Shown here: positions 1-8,100 of the stretch, one piece after another
How the letters are laid out: the number at the start of each line of letters is the position of its first letter
Position numbering within the stretch: position 1 is the first letter of the stretch
From: Streptomyces sp. NBC_01803
GTDB lineage: Bacteria > Actinomycetota > Actinomycetes > Streptomycetales > Streptomycetaceae
NCBI RefSeq assembly: GCF_035917415.1
Contig: NZ_CP109073.1
Span: 4,820,501-4,884,500, forward strand
DNA length: 64,000 nucleotides
Direction: 5' to 3'
Program-made: the position numbers and the translations under genes
Notes under the pieces: generated by a model
Told to the model about the DNA's origin: nothing
Seen by the model: the letters and a program-made list of their open reading frames with translations, nothing else
The model's database searches: none

Positions 1-347
1 CCCGCGGCTCGGCGGCGCTCTCCGCCGCCGCCACCAAGCTCGGCTCGCCCTACGTCTGGGGCGCCACCGGCCCCAGCTCCTTCGACTGCTCGGGCCTGAC
101 CTCCTGGGCCTACGCCCAGGCCGGCGTCTCCCTGCCGCGCACCTCGCAGTCCCAGGCCGGCGCCGGCACCCGCGTCGGCCTGGACCAACTCGCCCCCGGC
201 GACCTGGTGTTCTACTACAGCGGCCTGTCCCACGTGGGCATGTACGCGGGCAACGGCCAGATCATCCACGCGCCGTCGTCCGGCTCTGTCGTCCGGTACG
301 ACTCGGTGACGTCCATGCCGTTCCAGTTCGGCGTCCGGGTCGGCTGA
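1..347 (+). CDS. NlpC/P60 cell-wall endopeptidase, C-terminal part (5' cut by window)
   Basis: The reading frame is open from base 3 and ends at TGA 345-347, giving the last 114 residues of a secreted peptidoglycan hydrolase. The NlpC/P60 catalytic domain is complete: the Cys nucleophile sits in FDCSG (Cys codon at 87-89), the first His in SHVG, and the second polar position in IIHAP. The family cleaves the D-Glu to diamino-acid bond of stem peptides outside the cell. The part upstream of the window probably carries a signal peptide and coiled coil, which is inference. The next gene is a PimB-like enzyme on the same strand. The same pairing occurs in mycobacteria, where an NlpC/P60 gene lies near pimB. 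Confidence 0.9.
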   Translation, partial: RGSAALSAAATKLGSPYVWGATGPSSFDCSGLTSWAYAQAGVSLPRTSQSQAGAGTRVGLDQLAPGDLVFYYSGLSHVGMYAGNGQIIHAPSSGSVVRYDSVTSMPFQFGVRVG

Positions 348-399
348 CGCGGGCGGTCCCGCCGTTCCACCGCGCGCCCGGGCGGTATCGTCTCGTCTG

Positions 400-1554
400 A
401 TGCGTAAGACGTTGATCGTGACCAATGATTTCCCGCCACGCCCCGGGGGAATCCAGGCTTTCCTGCACAGCATGGCGCTGCGGCTCGACCCGCGGCGGGT
501 GGTGGTGTACGCCTCCACCTGGAAGCGGGACGCCGAAGGGCTGCGGTCCACCGCCGAGTTCGACGCCGAGCAGCCGTTCCCGGTCGTCCGGGACCGCACC
601 ACGATGCTGCTGCCGACACCGGCCGCCACCCGGCGCGCCGCCGGGCTGCTGCGCCAGCACGGCTGCACGGCCGTGTGGTTCGGCGCGGCGGCCCCGCTCG
701 GCCTGATGACGCCCGCGCTGCGGGCGGCGGGCGCCGAGCGCGTGGTGGCCACGACGCACGGCCACGAGGCGGCCTGGGCCCAGCTCCCCGGCGCGCGCGG
801 GCTGTTGCGGCGGGTCGGGGAACACACCGACACCCTCACGTACCTCGGCGAGTACACCCGCTCCCGCATCGCGCGGGCGCTGAGCCCGACGGCGGCGGCG
901 CGGATGGTTCAACTGCCGCCGGGCGTGGACGAGAAGGCGTTCCACCCCGACTCGGGCGGCGCGGCGGTCCGGGCGGCGCTGGGCCTGAGCGACCGGCCGG
1001 TCGTGGTGTGCGTGTCACGGCTGGTGCCGCGCAAGGGGCAGGACACGCTGATCCGGGCGCTGCCCCGGGTGCTGGCGGTGGAGCCGGACACGGTGCTGCT
1101 GATCGTCGGTGGCGGCCCGTACCGGGCGGACCTGGAGAAGCTGGCTTCCCGGCTGGGCGTGAGCGCGTCGGTGCGGTTCACCGGCCCGGTGCCGTGGGAT
1201 GAGCTGCCCGCGCACTTCGGCGCCGGGGACGTCTTCGCGATGCCCTGCCGCACGCGGCGGCGCGGCCTGGATGTGGAGGGCCTGGGCATGGTCTACCTGG
1301 AGGCGTCCGCGACCGGCCTCCCGGTCGTCGCCGGCGACTCCGGTGGCGCCCCCGACGCGGTCCTGGACGGCGAGACGGGCTGGGTGGTCCGCGCGGCCGG
1401 GTCAACGGCCCCCGAGGAGACGGCGGACCGCCTCCTGGCCCTCCTGTCGGACACCGAACTCCGCCGCCGCATGGGTGAACGTGGCCGCGCGTGGGTGGAA
1501 GAACGCTGGCGCTGGGACCTCCTGGTCGACCGCCTCCGCACCCTGCTGGGCTGA
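400..1554 (+). CDS. pimB: GT4 glycosyltransferase, PimB-like GDP-mannose-dependent alpha-mannosyltransferase
   Basis: A 384-residue GT-B fold enzyme of family GT4. The N-terminus carries NDFPPRPGGIQ, the signature loop of PimB-type enzymes, and the C-terminal half has the nucleotide-sugar E-x7-E region (EGLGMVYLEA) followed by GDSGGAPD. In actinobacteria this family adds mannose from GDP-mannose to phosphatidylinositol mono-mannoside at the inner face of the membrane. The exact acceptor here is inferred. The ATG has no ribosome binding site but lies 8 bases after a TATCGT -10 element (386-391), so the transcript may be leaderless. The neighbours (acyl-CoA ligase, SRPBCC protein, ArsA-like ATPase, PlsC-like acyltransferase) match the mycobacterial pimB region. 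Confidence 0.85.
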   Translation: MRKTLIVTNDFPPRPGGIQAFLHSMALRLDPRRVVVYASTWKRDAEGLRSTAEFDAEQPFPVVRDRTTMLLPTPAATRRAAGLLRQHGCTAVWFGAAAPLGLMTPALRAAGAERVVATTHGHEAAWAQLPGARGLLRRVGEHTDTLTYLGEYTRSRIARALSPTAAARMVQLPPGVDEKAFHPDSGGAAVRAALGLSDRPVVVCVSRLVPRKGQDTLIRALPRVLAVEPDTVLLIVGGGPYRADLEKLASRLGVSASVRFTGPVPWDELPAHFGAGDVFAMPCRTRRRGLDVEGLGMVYLEASATGLPVVAGDSGGAPDAVLDGETGWVVRAAGSTAPEETADRLLALLSDTELRRRMGERGRAWVEERWRWDLLVDRLRTLLG

Positions 1555-1818
1555 CCGGGTCTCCGCCCACCCACCCCTTGTGGGGAGGCCGGTACCGCCG
1601 GGCGGTGGCTGTTTCGGGCCGCGGGGATGCCCGGGCCCGCGGCGGAGGTGGGGCCGCCCGCCCTGTTTCCGGTGAGCGGCCCGGCGATCGTTCGCCGTTC
1701 CTGGGTTCCTGAGTTCCTGGTTCCTGGGGTTTTCCTGAGGCGGAAGTCCCCGGGGCTCGCGCGCCCTCCGCGACCCCGGCGGTTCTCCGGACCCATGTCG
1801 GCGCGGTCCCGGGCTCGG
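1555..1818. other. gap between convergent genes, no gene seen
   Basis: Non-coding stretch between the 3' ends of the PimB-like gene and the acyl-CoA synthetase. It holds a loose run of TTCCTG(G/A) hexamers around 1697-1728 and ends in the strong hairpin at 1819-1850. No reading frame with a ribosome binding site or recognisable product was found on either strand. Confidence 0.6.
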
Positions 1819-1850
1819 CCCGCCCGCCCTCCCGGTGAGGGGCGGGCGGG
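1819..1850. terminator. bidirectional hairpin terminator between convergent genes
   Basis: Perfect 11-bp stem CCCGCCCGCCC / GGGCGGGCGGG around a 10-base loop. It lies 12 bases past the stop of the acyl-CoA synthetase and serves both converging genes. No T-tract, as is common in Streptomyces. A nearly identical hairpin lies at 10347-10379. Confidence 0.7.
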
Positions 1851-1862
1851 GGAGAACCCCTG

Positions 1863-3668
1863 TCAGCGGTACAGCTCGTCGATCTCTGTCGCGAAGTCCT
1901 TCGCCACCACGTGCCGCCTCAGCTTCAACGACGGCGTCAGGTGGCCCGACTCCTCCGTGAAGTGGCCGGGGAGGACGCGGAATTCGCGGACCGCCTCGCC
2001 GCGGGAGACCGCCGCGTTGCCGCCGTCGATCGCCTCCTGGACCGCCGCCAGCAGCAGTGGGTGGGTCAGCAGCTCCTCGCGGGGCAGCTCGGTCAGGCCG
2101 TGGTCGGCCGCCCAGCGGGGGAGGAACTCGTCGTCCAGCGTGATCAGCGCGCCCACGAACGGGCGCCCCTCGCCGACGACCATGCACTCGGCGATCAGGG
2201 CGTGCGCCCGGACGCGGTCCTCGATCACGGCGGGTGCCACGTTCTTGCCGCCCGCCGTCACCAGGATCTCCTTCTTCCGCCCGGTGATGGTCAGATAGCC
2301 GTCCGCGTCGAGGGAGCCGACGTCGCCCGTGTGGTACCAGCCGTCCACCATCGCGCGGGCGGTGGCCTCCTCGTCGTGCCAGTACCCGGTGAACAGGTGG
2401 TCGCCGCGCACCAGCACCTCGCCGTCCTTCTCCGCGATCCGCACCGCGGAGCCCGGCAGCGGGCGGCCGACCGTGCCGATGCGGGGCGCGTCCCACGGGT
2501 TGAACGTGGTCGCCGCGCACGACTCCGTCAGGCCGTAGCCCTCCAGCACCGTGAAGCCGATGCCCCGGTAGAAGTGGCCGAGCCGTTCGCCCAGCGGGGC
2601 GCCACCGGAGATGGCGTGCGTGGCCCGGCCGCCCAGCGCGGCCCGCAGCTTGGCGAACACCAGCCGGTCAAAGACCCGGTGCCGCAGCCGCAGGCCCAGC
2701 GACGGGCCGGACGGCGTGTCCAGCGCCCGGCTGTAGGCGATCGCCGTGTCGGCGGCCCGGTCGAAGATCTTGCCCTTGCCGGCCTCATGCGCCTTCGCCC
2801 GCGCCGAGTTGTAGACCTTCTCGAAGACCCGGGGCACGCCGAGCACGATCGTCGGCCGGAACGAGGCCAGGTCGGCCGTGAGCGCGCGGACATCGGGCGC
2901 GTGCCCGAGCTTGATCGGGCCGAGTAGCGCCGCGACCCCGACCACCCGGCCGAAGACGTGGGCCAGCGGCAGGAACAGCAGCACCGAGCTCTCGCCCGTG
3001 CGGAACAACGGACCGAGCGCCGCGATGATGTTGCCGCACTCGGCGAGGAACGCCCGGTGGCTGAGCACACATCCCTTGGGCCGCCCGGTGGTGCCGGAGG
3101 TGTAGATGACGGTGGCGGTGGCGTCGGCGGTCAGGTCCGCGGTCGCCGCGTCCAGCTCCTCGTCGGTGACGTCCGCCCCGGCCGCCGTGAGCCGCGCGAC
3201 CGCGCTCCCCTCGCCGGAGGCCGCCAGACACCACACGCGGGTCAGCTCCGGCAGCGTCTCGCGGACGGACTCGACCGTCGCCACGTGCGCCTCGGTCTCG
3301 ACGACGACGCCGACCGCGCCGGAGTCCCGCAGGTTCCAGCCGACCTGCTCGGGCGAGCTGGTCTCGTACACCGGGACGGAGACCGCGCCGACCGACCAGA
3401 TCGCGAAGTCCAGCAGCGTCCACTCGTACCGCGTACGCGACAACAGCCCGATCCGCTCGCCCGGTCGCACGCCCTGCGCGAGCAACCCCTTGGCGACCGC
3501 CCGTACCTCGGCGCGGAACTCCGTCGCCGTCACGTCCTCCCAGACGTCACCGCGCCGGCGCGCGATCACCGCGACGTCCGGGTGCCGCTCCGCGTTGGCG
3601 CGGAGCAGATCGACGAGACTGCCGTCGGCCGGCACCTCGTACCGGGCCGGAAGGCTGAATTCCTGCAC
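1863..3668 (-). CDS. long-chain fatty acid-CoA ligase (AMP-forming, FadD15-like)
   Basis: A 601-residue member of the ANL superfamily that activates long-chain fatty acids to acyl-CoA via acyl-AMP. Visible motifs are the AMP-binding loop YTSGTTGRPKG, GYGLTES for adenine binding, and YHTGDVG with the later GRKKE hinge. The frame stays open upstream to 3860, but alignment begins at a GTG (3668-3666) read as MQEFSLPARY, preceded by GAGGAG, so I take that start. Mycobacterium has fadD15 beside pimB, and the gene keeps that position here, converging on the PimB-like gene. Its role in lipid or glycolipid supply is inferred from context. Confidence 0.9.
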   Translation of the reverse strand: MQEFSLPARYEVPADGSLVDLLRANAERHPDVAVIARRRGDVWEDVTATEFRAEVRAVAKGLLAQGVRPGERIGLLSRTRYEWTLLDFAIWSVGAVSVPVYETSSPEQVGWNLRDSGAVGVVVETEAHVATVESVRETLPELTRVWCLAASGEGSAVARLTAAGADVTDEELDAATADLTADATATVIYTSGTTGRPKGCVLSHRAFLAECGNIIAALGPLFRTGESSVLLFLPLAHVFGRVVGVAALLGPIKLGHAPDVRALTADLASFRPTIVLGVPRVFEKVYNSARAKAHEAGKGKIFDRAADTAIAYSRALDTPSGPSLGLRLRHRVFDRLVFAKLRAALGGRATHAISGGAPLGERLGHFYRGIGFTVLEGYGLTESCAATTFNPWDAPRIGTVGRPLPGSAVRIAEKDGEVLVRGDHLFTGYWHDEEATARAMVDGWYHTGDVGSLDADGYLTITGRKKEILVTAGGKNVAPAVIEDRVRAHALIAECMVVGEGRPFVGALITLDDEFLPRWAADHGLTELPREELLTHPLLLAAVQEAIDGGNAAVSRGEAVREFRVLPGHFTEESGHLTPSLKLRRHVVAKDFATEIDELYR

Positions 3669-3804
3669 TGCCGCTGCTCCTCGCCTGTGGTGTTCCCGGC
3701 CCCTTCGGCAGCCTACTCCGCCGCTCCCGTGCGGTCCGGCGGGCCGCTCGCGGTAGCCTTCCCCCGGACGGCACACGGGGAGAGAAGCGCGAGGAGCCAC
3801 GGCG

Positions 3805-4257
3805 ATGGCGGAACACACCAGGTCCAGTATCACCATCGAAGCCAGGCCGGCCGATGTCATGGCGGTGATCGCCGACTTCGGCCGCTACCCGGAGTGGACC
3901 GGGGAGGTCAAGGAGGCCGAGGTGCTCGCGACCGACGCCCAGGGCCGGGCCGAGCAGGTGCGGCTGTTGCTGGACGCCGGGGCCATCAAGGACGAGCACA
4001 CCCTCGCGTACACCTGGCAGAGCGGGGAAGAGGTGAGCTGGTCGCTGGTGAAGTCCCGCATGCTGCGCGCCCTGGACGGCTCCTACCACTTGGCGCCGGT
4101 CTCCGACGGCAAGCGGACCGAGGTCACCTACCAGCTCACCGTCGACGTCAAGATCCCCATGCTGGGCACCATCAAGCGCAAGGCGGAGAAGGTCATCATC
4201 GACCGCGCGCTGGACGGGCTGAAGAAGCGGGTGGAGAGCTTCCCCGCGCGGCCATGA
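3805..4257 (+). CDS. SRPBCC-family lipid-binding/cyclase-like protein (TB16.3 type)
   Basis: A 150-residue START/SRPBCC-fold protein. The N-terminus (SSITIEARPADVMAVIADF) and the segment FGRYPEWTGEV match the actinobacterial polyketide-cyclase/dehydrase-like family that includes mycobacterial TB16.3 (Rv2185c). The family has a helix-grip cavity for hydrophobic ligands. No enzyme activity can be read from the sequence. Its stop overlaps the ATG of the ArsA-like ATPase (ATGA, 4254-4257), so the two are translationally coupled. The same gene pair is conserved in Mycobacterium. A ribosome binding site (GAGGAGCC) precedes the ATG. Confidence 0.85.
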   Translation: MAEHTRSSITIEARPADVMAVIADFGRYPEWTGEVKEAEVLATDAQGRAEQVRLLLDAGAIKDEHTLAYTWQSGEEVSWSLVKSRMLRALDGSYHLAPVSDGKRTEVTYQLTVDVKIPMLGTIKRKAEKVIIDRALDGLKKRVESFPARP

Positions 4258-5495
4258 CCGCAGGCCGGGTCCTCTTCGTCACCGGCCCCGGCGGTGACGG
4301 CACCACTACGGTCGCCGCCGCGACCGCGCTCGCCGCCGCCCGTGCCGGGCACCCCACGCTGCTGCTGAGCCGGGAGTCCCCGGCCGGGCTCGCCGCCCTG
4401 ACCGGCGCCGCCCCGCCCGCGTGGCCCGCCGAACCCGATGAGCCCGCCCCCGGGCTGCACGTGGCCGCGACCGACCAGGCCGCCCGGTTCCGGGCGGGGG
4501 TGCTCGCCGCGCAGCGGTACGCCCGGCCGACCCTGGACGCGCTGGGCGCGGTCACCCTGGACGACGACGAGTTGACCGACCTGCCCGGGGCCGGCGCCGC
4601 CGCGCTGCTGACGGCCCTGCGCGCGGCCCACGCCACCGGCCGCTGGCAGTGGATCGTGGTGGACCTCCCGCCCGCCGCCGACGCGGTCCGGCTGCTCGCC
4701 CTGCCCGCGCAACTCCGCCGCTATCTGCGCCGCCTGCTGCCGCGCGAACGCCAGGCCGCCGGCTCGCTGCGCCCGCTGCTCGCCCAGCTCGCCGGGGTGC
4801 CGCTGCCCGCCGAGGGGCTGTACGAGTCGGCGGACCGCTGGGACGCGGCTCTGGCGGCCCTGCGGGAGCTGACCGAGGGGCCCGGCGCGGCCGTCCGCCT
4901 CGTCCTCGACCCGGGCGACCGTTCCGCCGGAGTGCTGCGCGCCGCCCGCGCCGGGCTCGCGCTGCACGGCCTGGCCATCGAGTCCCTGGTCGCCAACCGG
5001 CTGCTGCCCGCCCACTCGCCCGACCCGTGGCTGGCCTCGCTCGCCGAGCGGCAACGGGCCGCGCTGGACGGCGTCACCGCCGCCACCGGCCTGGTCGCGC
5101 CGCACCTCGTGCCGCGTCTGGTCCGCGAACCGGGCCTCGCGGACCTGGCGGAGCTGTTCGTGCCGCCGCCCCGGGAGCCGGGCCGGGCGGCGCGGAGCGA
5201 GCCGGAGATCGAGGACCGGCTGGCCGCCGACGGCGTCCTCGTCTGGCGCCTGTCGCTGCCGGGCGCGGTGCGCGCGGACCTCGGCCTGGTCCGCCGGGGC
5301 GACGAACTGGTCGTGGACGCCGGCCCGTTCCGCCGTGTCCTGCCGCTGCCCGCCGCGCTGCGCCGGTGCGCGGTGGCGGGCGCGTCGTTCGAAGGCGCGT
5401 CGTTCGGACGACATGCCGGCCTCGCCGTCCGTTTCGCGCCCGATCCCGACCGCTGGCCGGAGAGCACCCTCAACGGTCAGCCCCCGTTCGGGTAA
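4254..5495 (+). CDS. ArsA-like ATPase with non-canonical P-loop
   Basis: A 413-residue protein resembling the ArsA/GET3 family, corresponding by position to mycobacterial Rv2184c. The N-terminus LFVTGPGGDGTTTVAAA lies where the deviant Walker A motif (KGGxGKST) should be, but both lysines are replaced, by Pro and Thr. A hydrophobic strand ending in WIVVDLPPAAD resembles the switch and Walker B region. The C-terminal ~80 residues resemble the small sheet domain seen after ArsA in actinobacteria (WRLSLPGAVRADLGLVRRGD). It is coupled by a 4-bp overlap to the SRPBCC gene, which suggests a shared job. Whether it still hydrolyses ATP is uncertain. Confidence 0.8.
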   Translation: MTAGRVLFVTGPGGDGTTTVAAATALAAARAGHPTLLLSRESPAGLAALTGAAPPAWPAEPDEPAPGLHVAATDQAARFRAGVLAAQRYARPTLDALGAVTLDDDELTDLPGAGAAALLTALRAAHATGRWQWIVVDLPPAADAVRLLALPAQLRRYLRRLLPRERQAAGSLRPLLAQLAGVPLPAEGLYESADRWDAALAALRELTEGPGAAVRLVLDPGDRSAGVLRAARAGLALHGLAIESLVANRLLPAHSPDPWLASLAERQRAALDGVTAATGLVAPHLVPRLVREPGLADLAELFVPPPREPGRAARSEPEIEDRLAADGVLVWRLSLPGAVRADLGLVRRGDELVVDAGPFRRVLPLPAALRRCAVAGASFEGASFGRHAGLAVRFAPDPDRWPESTLNGQPPFG

Positions 5496-5497
5496 CG

Positions 5498-5513
5498 TCG
5501 ACCGTACGGTCGA
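5498..5513. promoter_or_regulatory. 16-bp perfect palindrome upstream of the DUF5304-like gene
   Basis: TCGACCGTACGGTCGA is a perfect palindrome just after the ArsA-like stop and 17 bases before the next ATG. It could be an operator, and it overlaps possible -10 sequences (TAACGT, TACGGT). It is too short for a terminator. Confidence 0.35.
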
Positions 5514-5529
5514 GCCCCAGGAGGCCGCG

Positions 5530-5994
5530 ATGAGCGACAACACCGAACACACCGGTCGGCCCACCCCGCCGCCGGACCCCGACGCCTGGTCCACGGCGTG
5601 CGAGGAGGACCTCACCGCCGAGCGCGCCCGCAGGAGCGAGCGGTACGGCGCGCCGCCCGGCGACGCCGCCGCCGAGCTGCGGGCGCTCGCCGACGCCGTG
5701 ACCGAGAAGATCGGCCGGCTCGGCGCGGCCCTCGGTCCGGGGATCGGCATGGCGGCCGGGCCGCTGGCCGCCCAGGCGCGATCCGCGCTGGACCCGGTGA
5801 TCGAGCGGAACGCCGACACCTTCCAGCACCTCGCCAACGCCGGACAGGAGCTGCTCGCCGCCTACCGGGCCGCCGTGCTGGGGCACGAGCGGCGCTGGTC
5901 GCGCCCGGCGTCCGACGAGCCCCCGGGGGCCAATCGGGACGATGGGGGAGAACCCGGGGACACTCCGGGCTCCGAGCGCGTCGACCTCGACTGA
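5530..5994 (+). CDS. DUF5304-like conserved hypothetical protein
   Basis: A 154-residue acidic, alanine-rich protein. It has a disordered N-terminus (PTPPPDPDAW) followed by a mostly helical stretch (ELRALADAVTEKIGRLGAALG to ELLAAYRAAVLGHE, about residues 55-130) and a charged, disordered tail. I recognise it as a conserved Streptomyces family found beside the ArsA-like gene (DUF5304 type), but no function is known. The ATG follows AGGAGG at a good distance. The reading frame is open further upstream, but that part is the antisense of nothing useful and has no ribosome binding site. Confidence 0.7.
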   Translation: MSDNTEHTGRPTPPPDPDAWSTACEEDLTAERARRSERYGAPPGDAAAELRALADAVTEKIGRLGAALGPGIGMAAGPLAAQARSALDPVIERNADTFQHLANAGQELLAAYRAAVLGHERRWSRPASDEPPGANRDDGGEPGDTPGSERVDLD

Positions 5995-6069
5995 TCAGGG
6001 GGTTGCGCCGGTCACCCTCCGGTACCGTGGTCGCCAGGCGGGGATTCACTGACTTCACTTGAGGGACAT

Positions 6070-7011
6070 ATGGGACTGACCATCGGTGTCGATATCGGCG
6101 GGACGAAAATCGCGGCCGGGGTGGTCGACGAGGACGGCACGATTCTCGACATCTCCCAGGTGCCGACTCCGCCCACTCCCGAGGGCGTCGTCGAGGCCAT
6201 CGCCGACGCGATCAAGACCGTCGGCAAGGGCGTCTCGGCCGAGGCGGTGGGTATCGGGGCCGCCGGATATGTGGACGACAAGCGCGCCACCATCCTGTTC
6301 GCGCCCAACATCCTGTGGCGCCACGAGGCCCTGAAGGACAAGATCGAGCAGCGGGTCAGCCTGTCCGTCGTCGTGGAGAACGACGCGAACGCCGCCGCCT
6401 GGGGCGAGTACCGCTTCGGCGCGGGCGCCGGCCACGACGACGTCATCTGCATCACCCTCGGCACCGGCCTGGGCGGCGGCATCATCATCGGCGGGAAGCT
6501 GCGCCGTGGACGGTTCGGCGTGGCCGGGGAGTTCGGCCACGTCCGGGTCGTGCCGGACGGCCTGTTGTGCGGCTGCGGCAGCCAGGGCTGCTGGGAGCAG
6601 TACGCCTCCGGGCGCGCCCTGGTCCGTTACGCCCGGCAGCGCGCCACCGCCACCCCCGACGCGGCGTCGGTCCTGCTGGGCCTGGGCGATGGCACGCCCG
6701 AGGGCATCGAGGGCAAGCACGTGAGCCTCGCCGCCCGGCAGGGCGACAAGGTCGCCGTCGACTCCTTCCGCGAGCTGGCCCGCTGGGCCGGGGCCGGGCT
6801 GGCCGACCTGGCCTCGCTGTTCGACCCGTCCGCCTTCATCGTCGGCGGTGGCGTCTCCGACGAGGGCGACCTCGTGCTCGACCCGATCCGCAAGTCGTTC
6901 CGGCGCTGGCTGGTCGGCAGCAGATACCGGCCGCACGCGCAGGTCCTGGCGGCTCAACTGGGCGGTCGCGCGGGCCTGGTGGGCGCGGCCGACCTGGCCC
7001 GCCAGGGCTAG
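6070..7011 (+). CDS. glkA: ROK-family glucokinase
   Basis: A 313-residue glucokinase that phosphorylates glucose with ATP and in Streptomyces also mediates glucose repression. It has the phosphate loop DIGGTKIAAG at the N-terminus, the sugar-binding ENDANAAAWGEYRFG with catalytic Asp, the EFGH segment and the ROK zinc site GCGSQGCWEQYASG. The length and near-complete identity of motifs match the GlkA protein of S. coelicolor as I remember it. The ATG follows a GAGGGAC ribosome binding site. Its stop overlaps the next gene by one base (TAGTG), which suggests co-expression with the phosphatase-like gene. Confidence 0.95.
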   Translation: MGLTIGVDIGGTKIAAGVVDEDGTILDISQVPTPPTPEGVVEAIADAIKTVGKGVSAEAVGIGAAGYVDDKRATILFAPNILWRHEALKDKIEQRVSLSVVVENDANAAAWGEYRFGAGAGHDDVICITLGTGLGGGIIIGGKLRRGRFGVAGEFGHVRVVPDGLLCGCGSQGCWEQYASGRALVRYARQRATATPDAASVLLGLGDGTPEGIEGKHVSLAARQGDKVAVDSFRELARWAGAGLADLASLFDPSAFIVGGGVSDEGDLVLDPIRKSFRRWLVGSRYRPHAQVLAAQLGGRAGLVGAADLARQG

Positions 7012-7754
7012 TGCCCGCCGAGATCCGGCTGCTGAGCTACAACGTCCGATCCCTGCGTGACGACGCGGGGGCGCTGGCCCGGGTGATCCGGGCCGGCGCC
7101 CCCGATGTCGTCTGCGTGCAGGAGGCGCCGCGCTTCGTCGGCTGGCGCCGGCGGGCCGCCCGGCTGGGCCGGGCGACGGGCCTGGGGTATGTCAGCGGCG
7201 GCGCGCCCTCCTGCGGCACGATGATCATGTCGGCGCTGGGGCCCGTGGTCGAGTACGCCGGGTCCGTCACCCTGCCCCACACCCCCGGCACGCACCGGCG
7301 CGGCCTGGCCCTGGCGGTGCTGCGCTTCGGCACCGGCGCGCGGCTCGCGGTCGTGAGCTGCCATCTGAGCCTTCGGGCGGCGGAGCGGTACCGGCAGGCG
7401 GAGCTGTTGCTCGAACGGCTGGACCGGCTGACGGCGCCGCGCGGGGGCCGGGGCCGCATCCCGGGTGTGGTGGCCGGGGACCTCAACGACCGTCCGCACG
7501 GCGGCGCGTTCCGGATGCTCGCCGGGCGGCTGACGGACGCCTGGCGGCAGGCCCCGGAGGGCGGGGAGTTCACCTTCCCGTCCGCCGCGCCGGACCGCAG
7601 GATCGACGCCGTGCTGGGCACGTCCGGCGTCGAGGTGCTGGGCTGCGGGGTCCCGGAGGGACTGCCCGGCATCGGCCCCGAGGACGTGCGGCGGGCCACG
7701 GACCACCTGCCGCTGCTGGCCCGGCTGCGCCTCCCGGACCCGCCCCGGCCCTAA
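7011..7754 (+). CDS. endonuclease/exonuclease/phosphatase (EEP) superfamily protein
   Basis: A 247-residue EEP-fold metal-dependent phosphoesterase. The motifs appear in order: YNVRSL, the metal-binding Glu in VCVQEAPR, SCHLSL, AGDLND and the catalytic His in ATDHLPLLA. The family covers nucleases, sphingomyelinases and inositol phosphatases. The small size and lack of a signal peptide suggest a cytoplasmic enzyme of unknown substrate. The GTG start overlaps the last base of glkA's TAG, and the first residues PAEIRLLSYN begin the domain directly, so no upstream start is needed. Confidence 0.85.
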   Translation: MPAEIRLLSYNVRSLRDDAGALARVIRAGAPDVVCVQEAPRFVGWRRRAARLGRATGLGYVSGGAPSCGTMIMSALGPVVEYAGSVTLPHTPGTHRRGLALAVLRFGTGARLAVVSCHLSLRAAERYRQAELLLERLDRLTAPRGGRGRIPGVVAGDLNDRPHGGAFRMLAGRLTDAWRQAPEGGEFTFPSAAPDRRIDAVLGTSGVEVLGCGVPEGLPGIGPEDVRRATDHLPLLARLRLPDPPRP

Positions 7755-7782
7755 GGCCCGTCGTCAACGAGGCCGCCGTGCT

Positions 7783-7911
7783 CACGGCGTCTGGCACGTA
7801 TGCTCGGCGCGTCGCCGAATCGCCCACGTGCTCCCCCAGACTCCGTCCGGGCGGACCCCCATGCGCCGAGGACGATCCGGCGTCTCGCGCTCGCCCGCGC
7901 CAGACGCCGTG
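7783..7911. repeat. 129-bp segment with perfect 13-bp terminal inverted repeats (MITE-like)
   Basis: CACGGCGTCTGGC at 7783-7795 is repeated exactly as its reverse complement at 7899-7911, enclosing 103 bases. A third short copy of the core (GGCGTCT, 7879-7885) can pair with the right end as well. No transposase is present and no clear target duplication is visible. It could be a miniature element, a structured RNA or chance. Confidence 0.45.
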
Positions 7912-7914
7912 GGC

Positions 7915-8100
7915 GGCCGGACGCCCCCTTTGAAGACGGACCCTCAAGCGTGTCGCGGAAGCCGTAGAGCGCCCGATTCCGGCCGTGATCGACAGTCACG
8001 ACAGAGGGACTGTGCCCTGAATGGGGCGCTGCCTATGAGCTGCCCGCAGGGGCGCCCGAGGGACGATCGACCGTCGTCCGGCGGTTGCGCGACAGGCTTC
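7915..8100 (-). repeat. dispersed repeat, copy A of two
   Basis: Read on the minus strand, this 186-base stretch aligns with 27807-27991 on the plus strand with at most a base or two of gap. The last 86 bases (from CGTGAC to GCGTCCGGCC) match at 68 positions by eye; the first 100 are weaker. In-frame resemblance is visible (DHGRN, GFRD, LE, PSK, ASG), and also on the opposite strand (LKRVAEA, IPA), but with stops, so both look like decayed coding DNA of unknown origin. Confidence 0.6.

Noticed and set aside
1690..1735. TTCCTG-like short repeats after the PimB-like gene
   Set aside because: Irregular and few; could be chance in a short gap.
4128..5837. Minus-strand frame across the ArsA-like gene
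   Set aside because: No start signal or domain; antisense shadow of a GC-rich gene.
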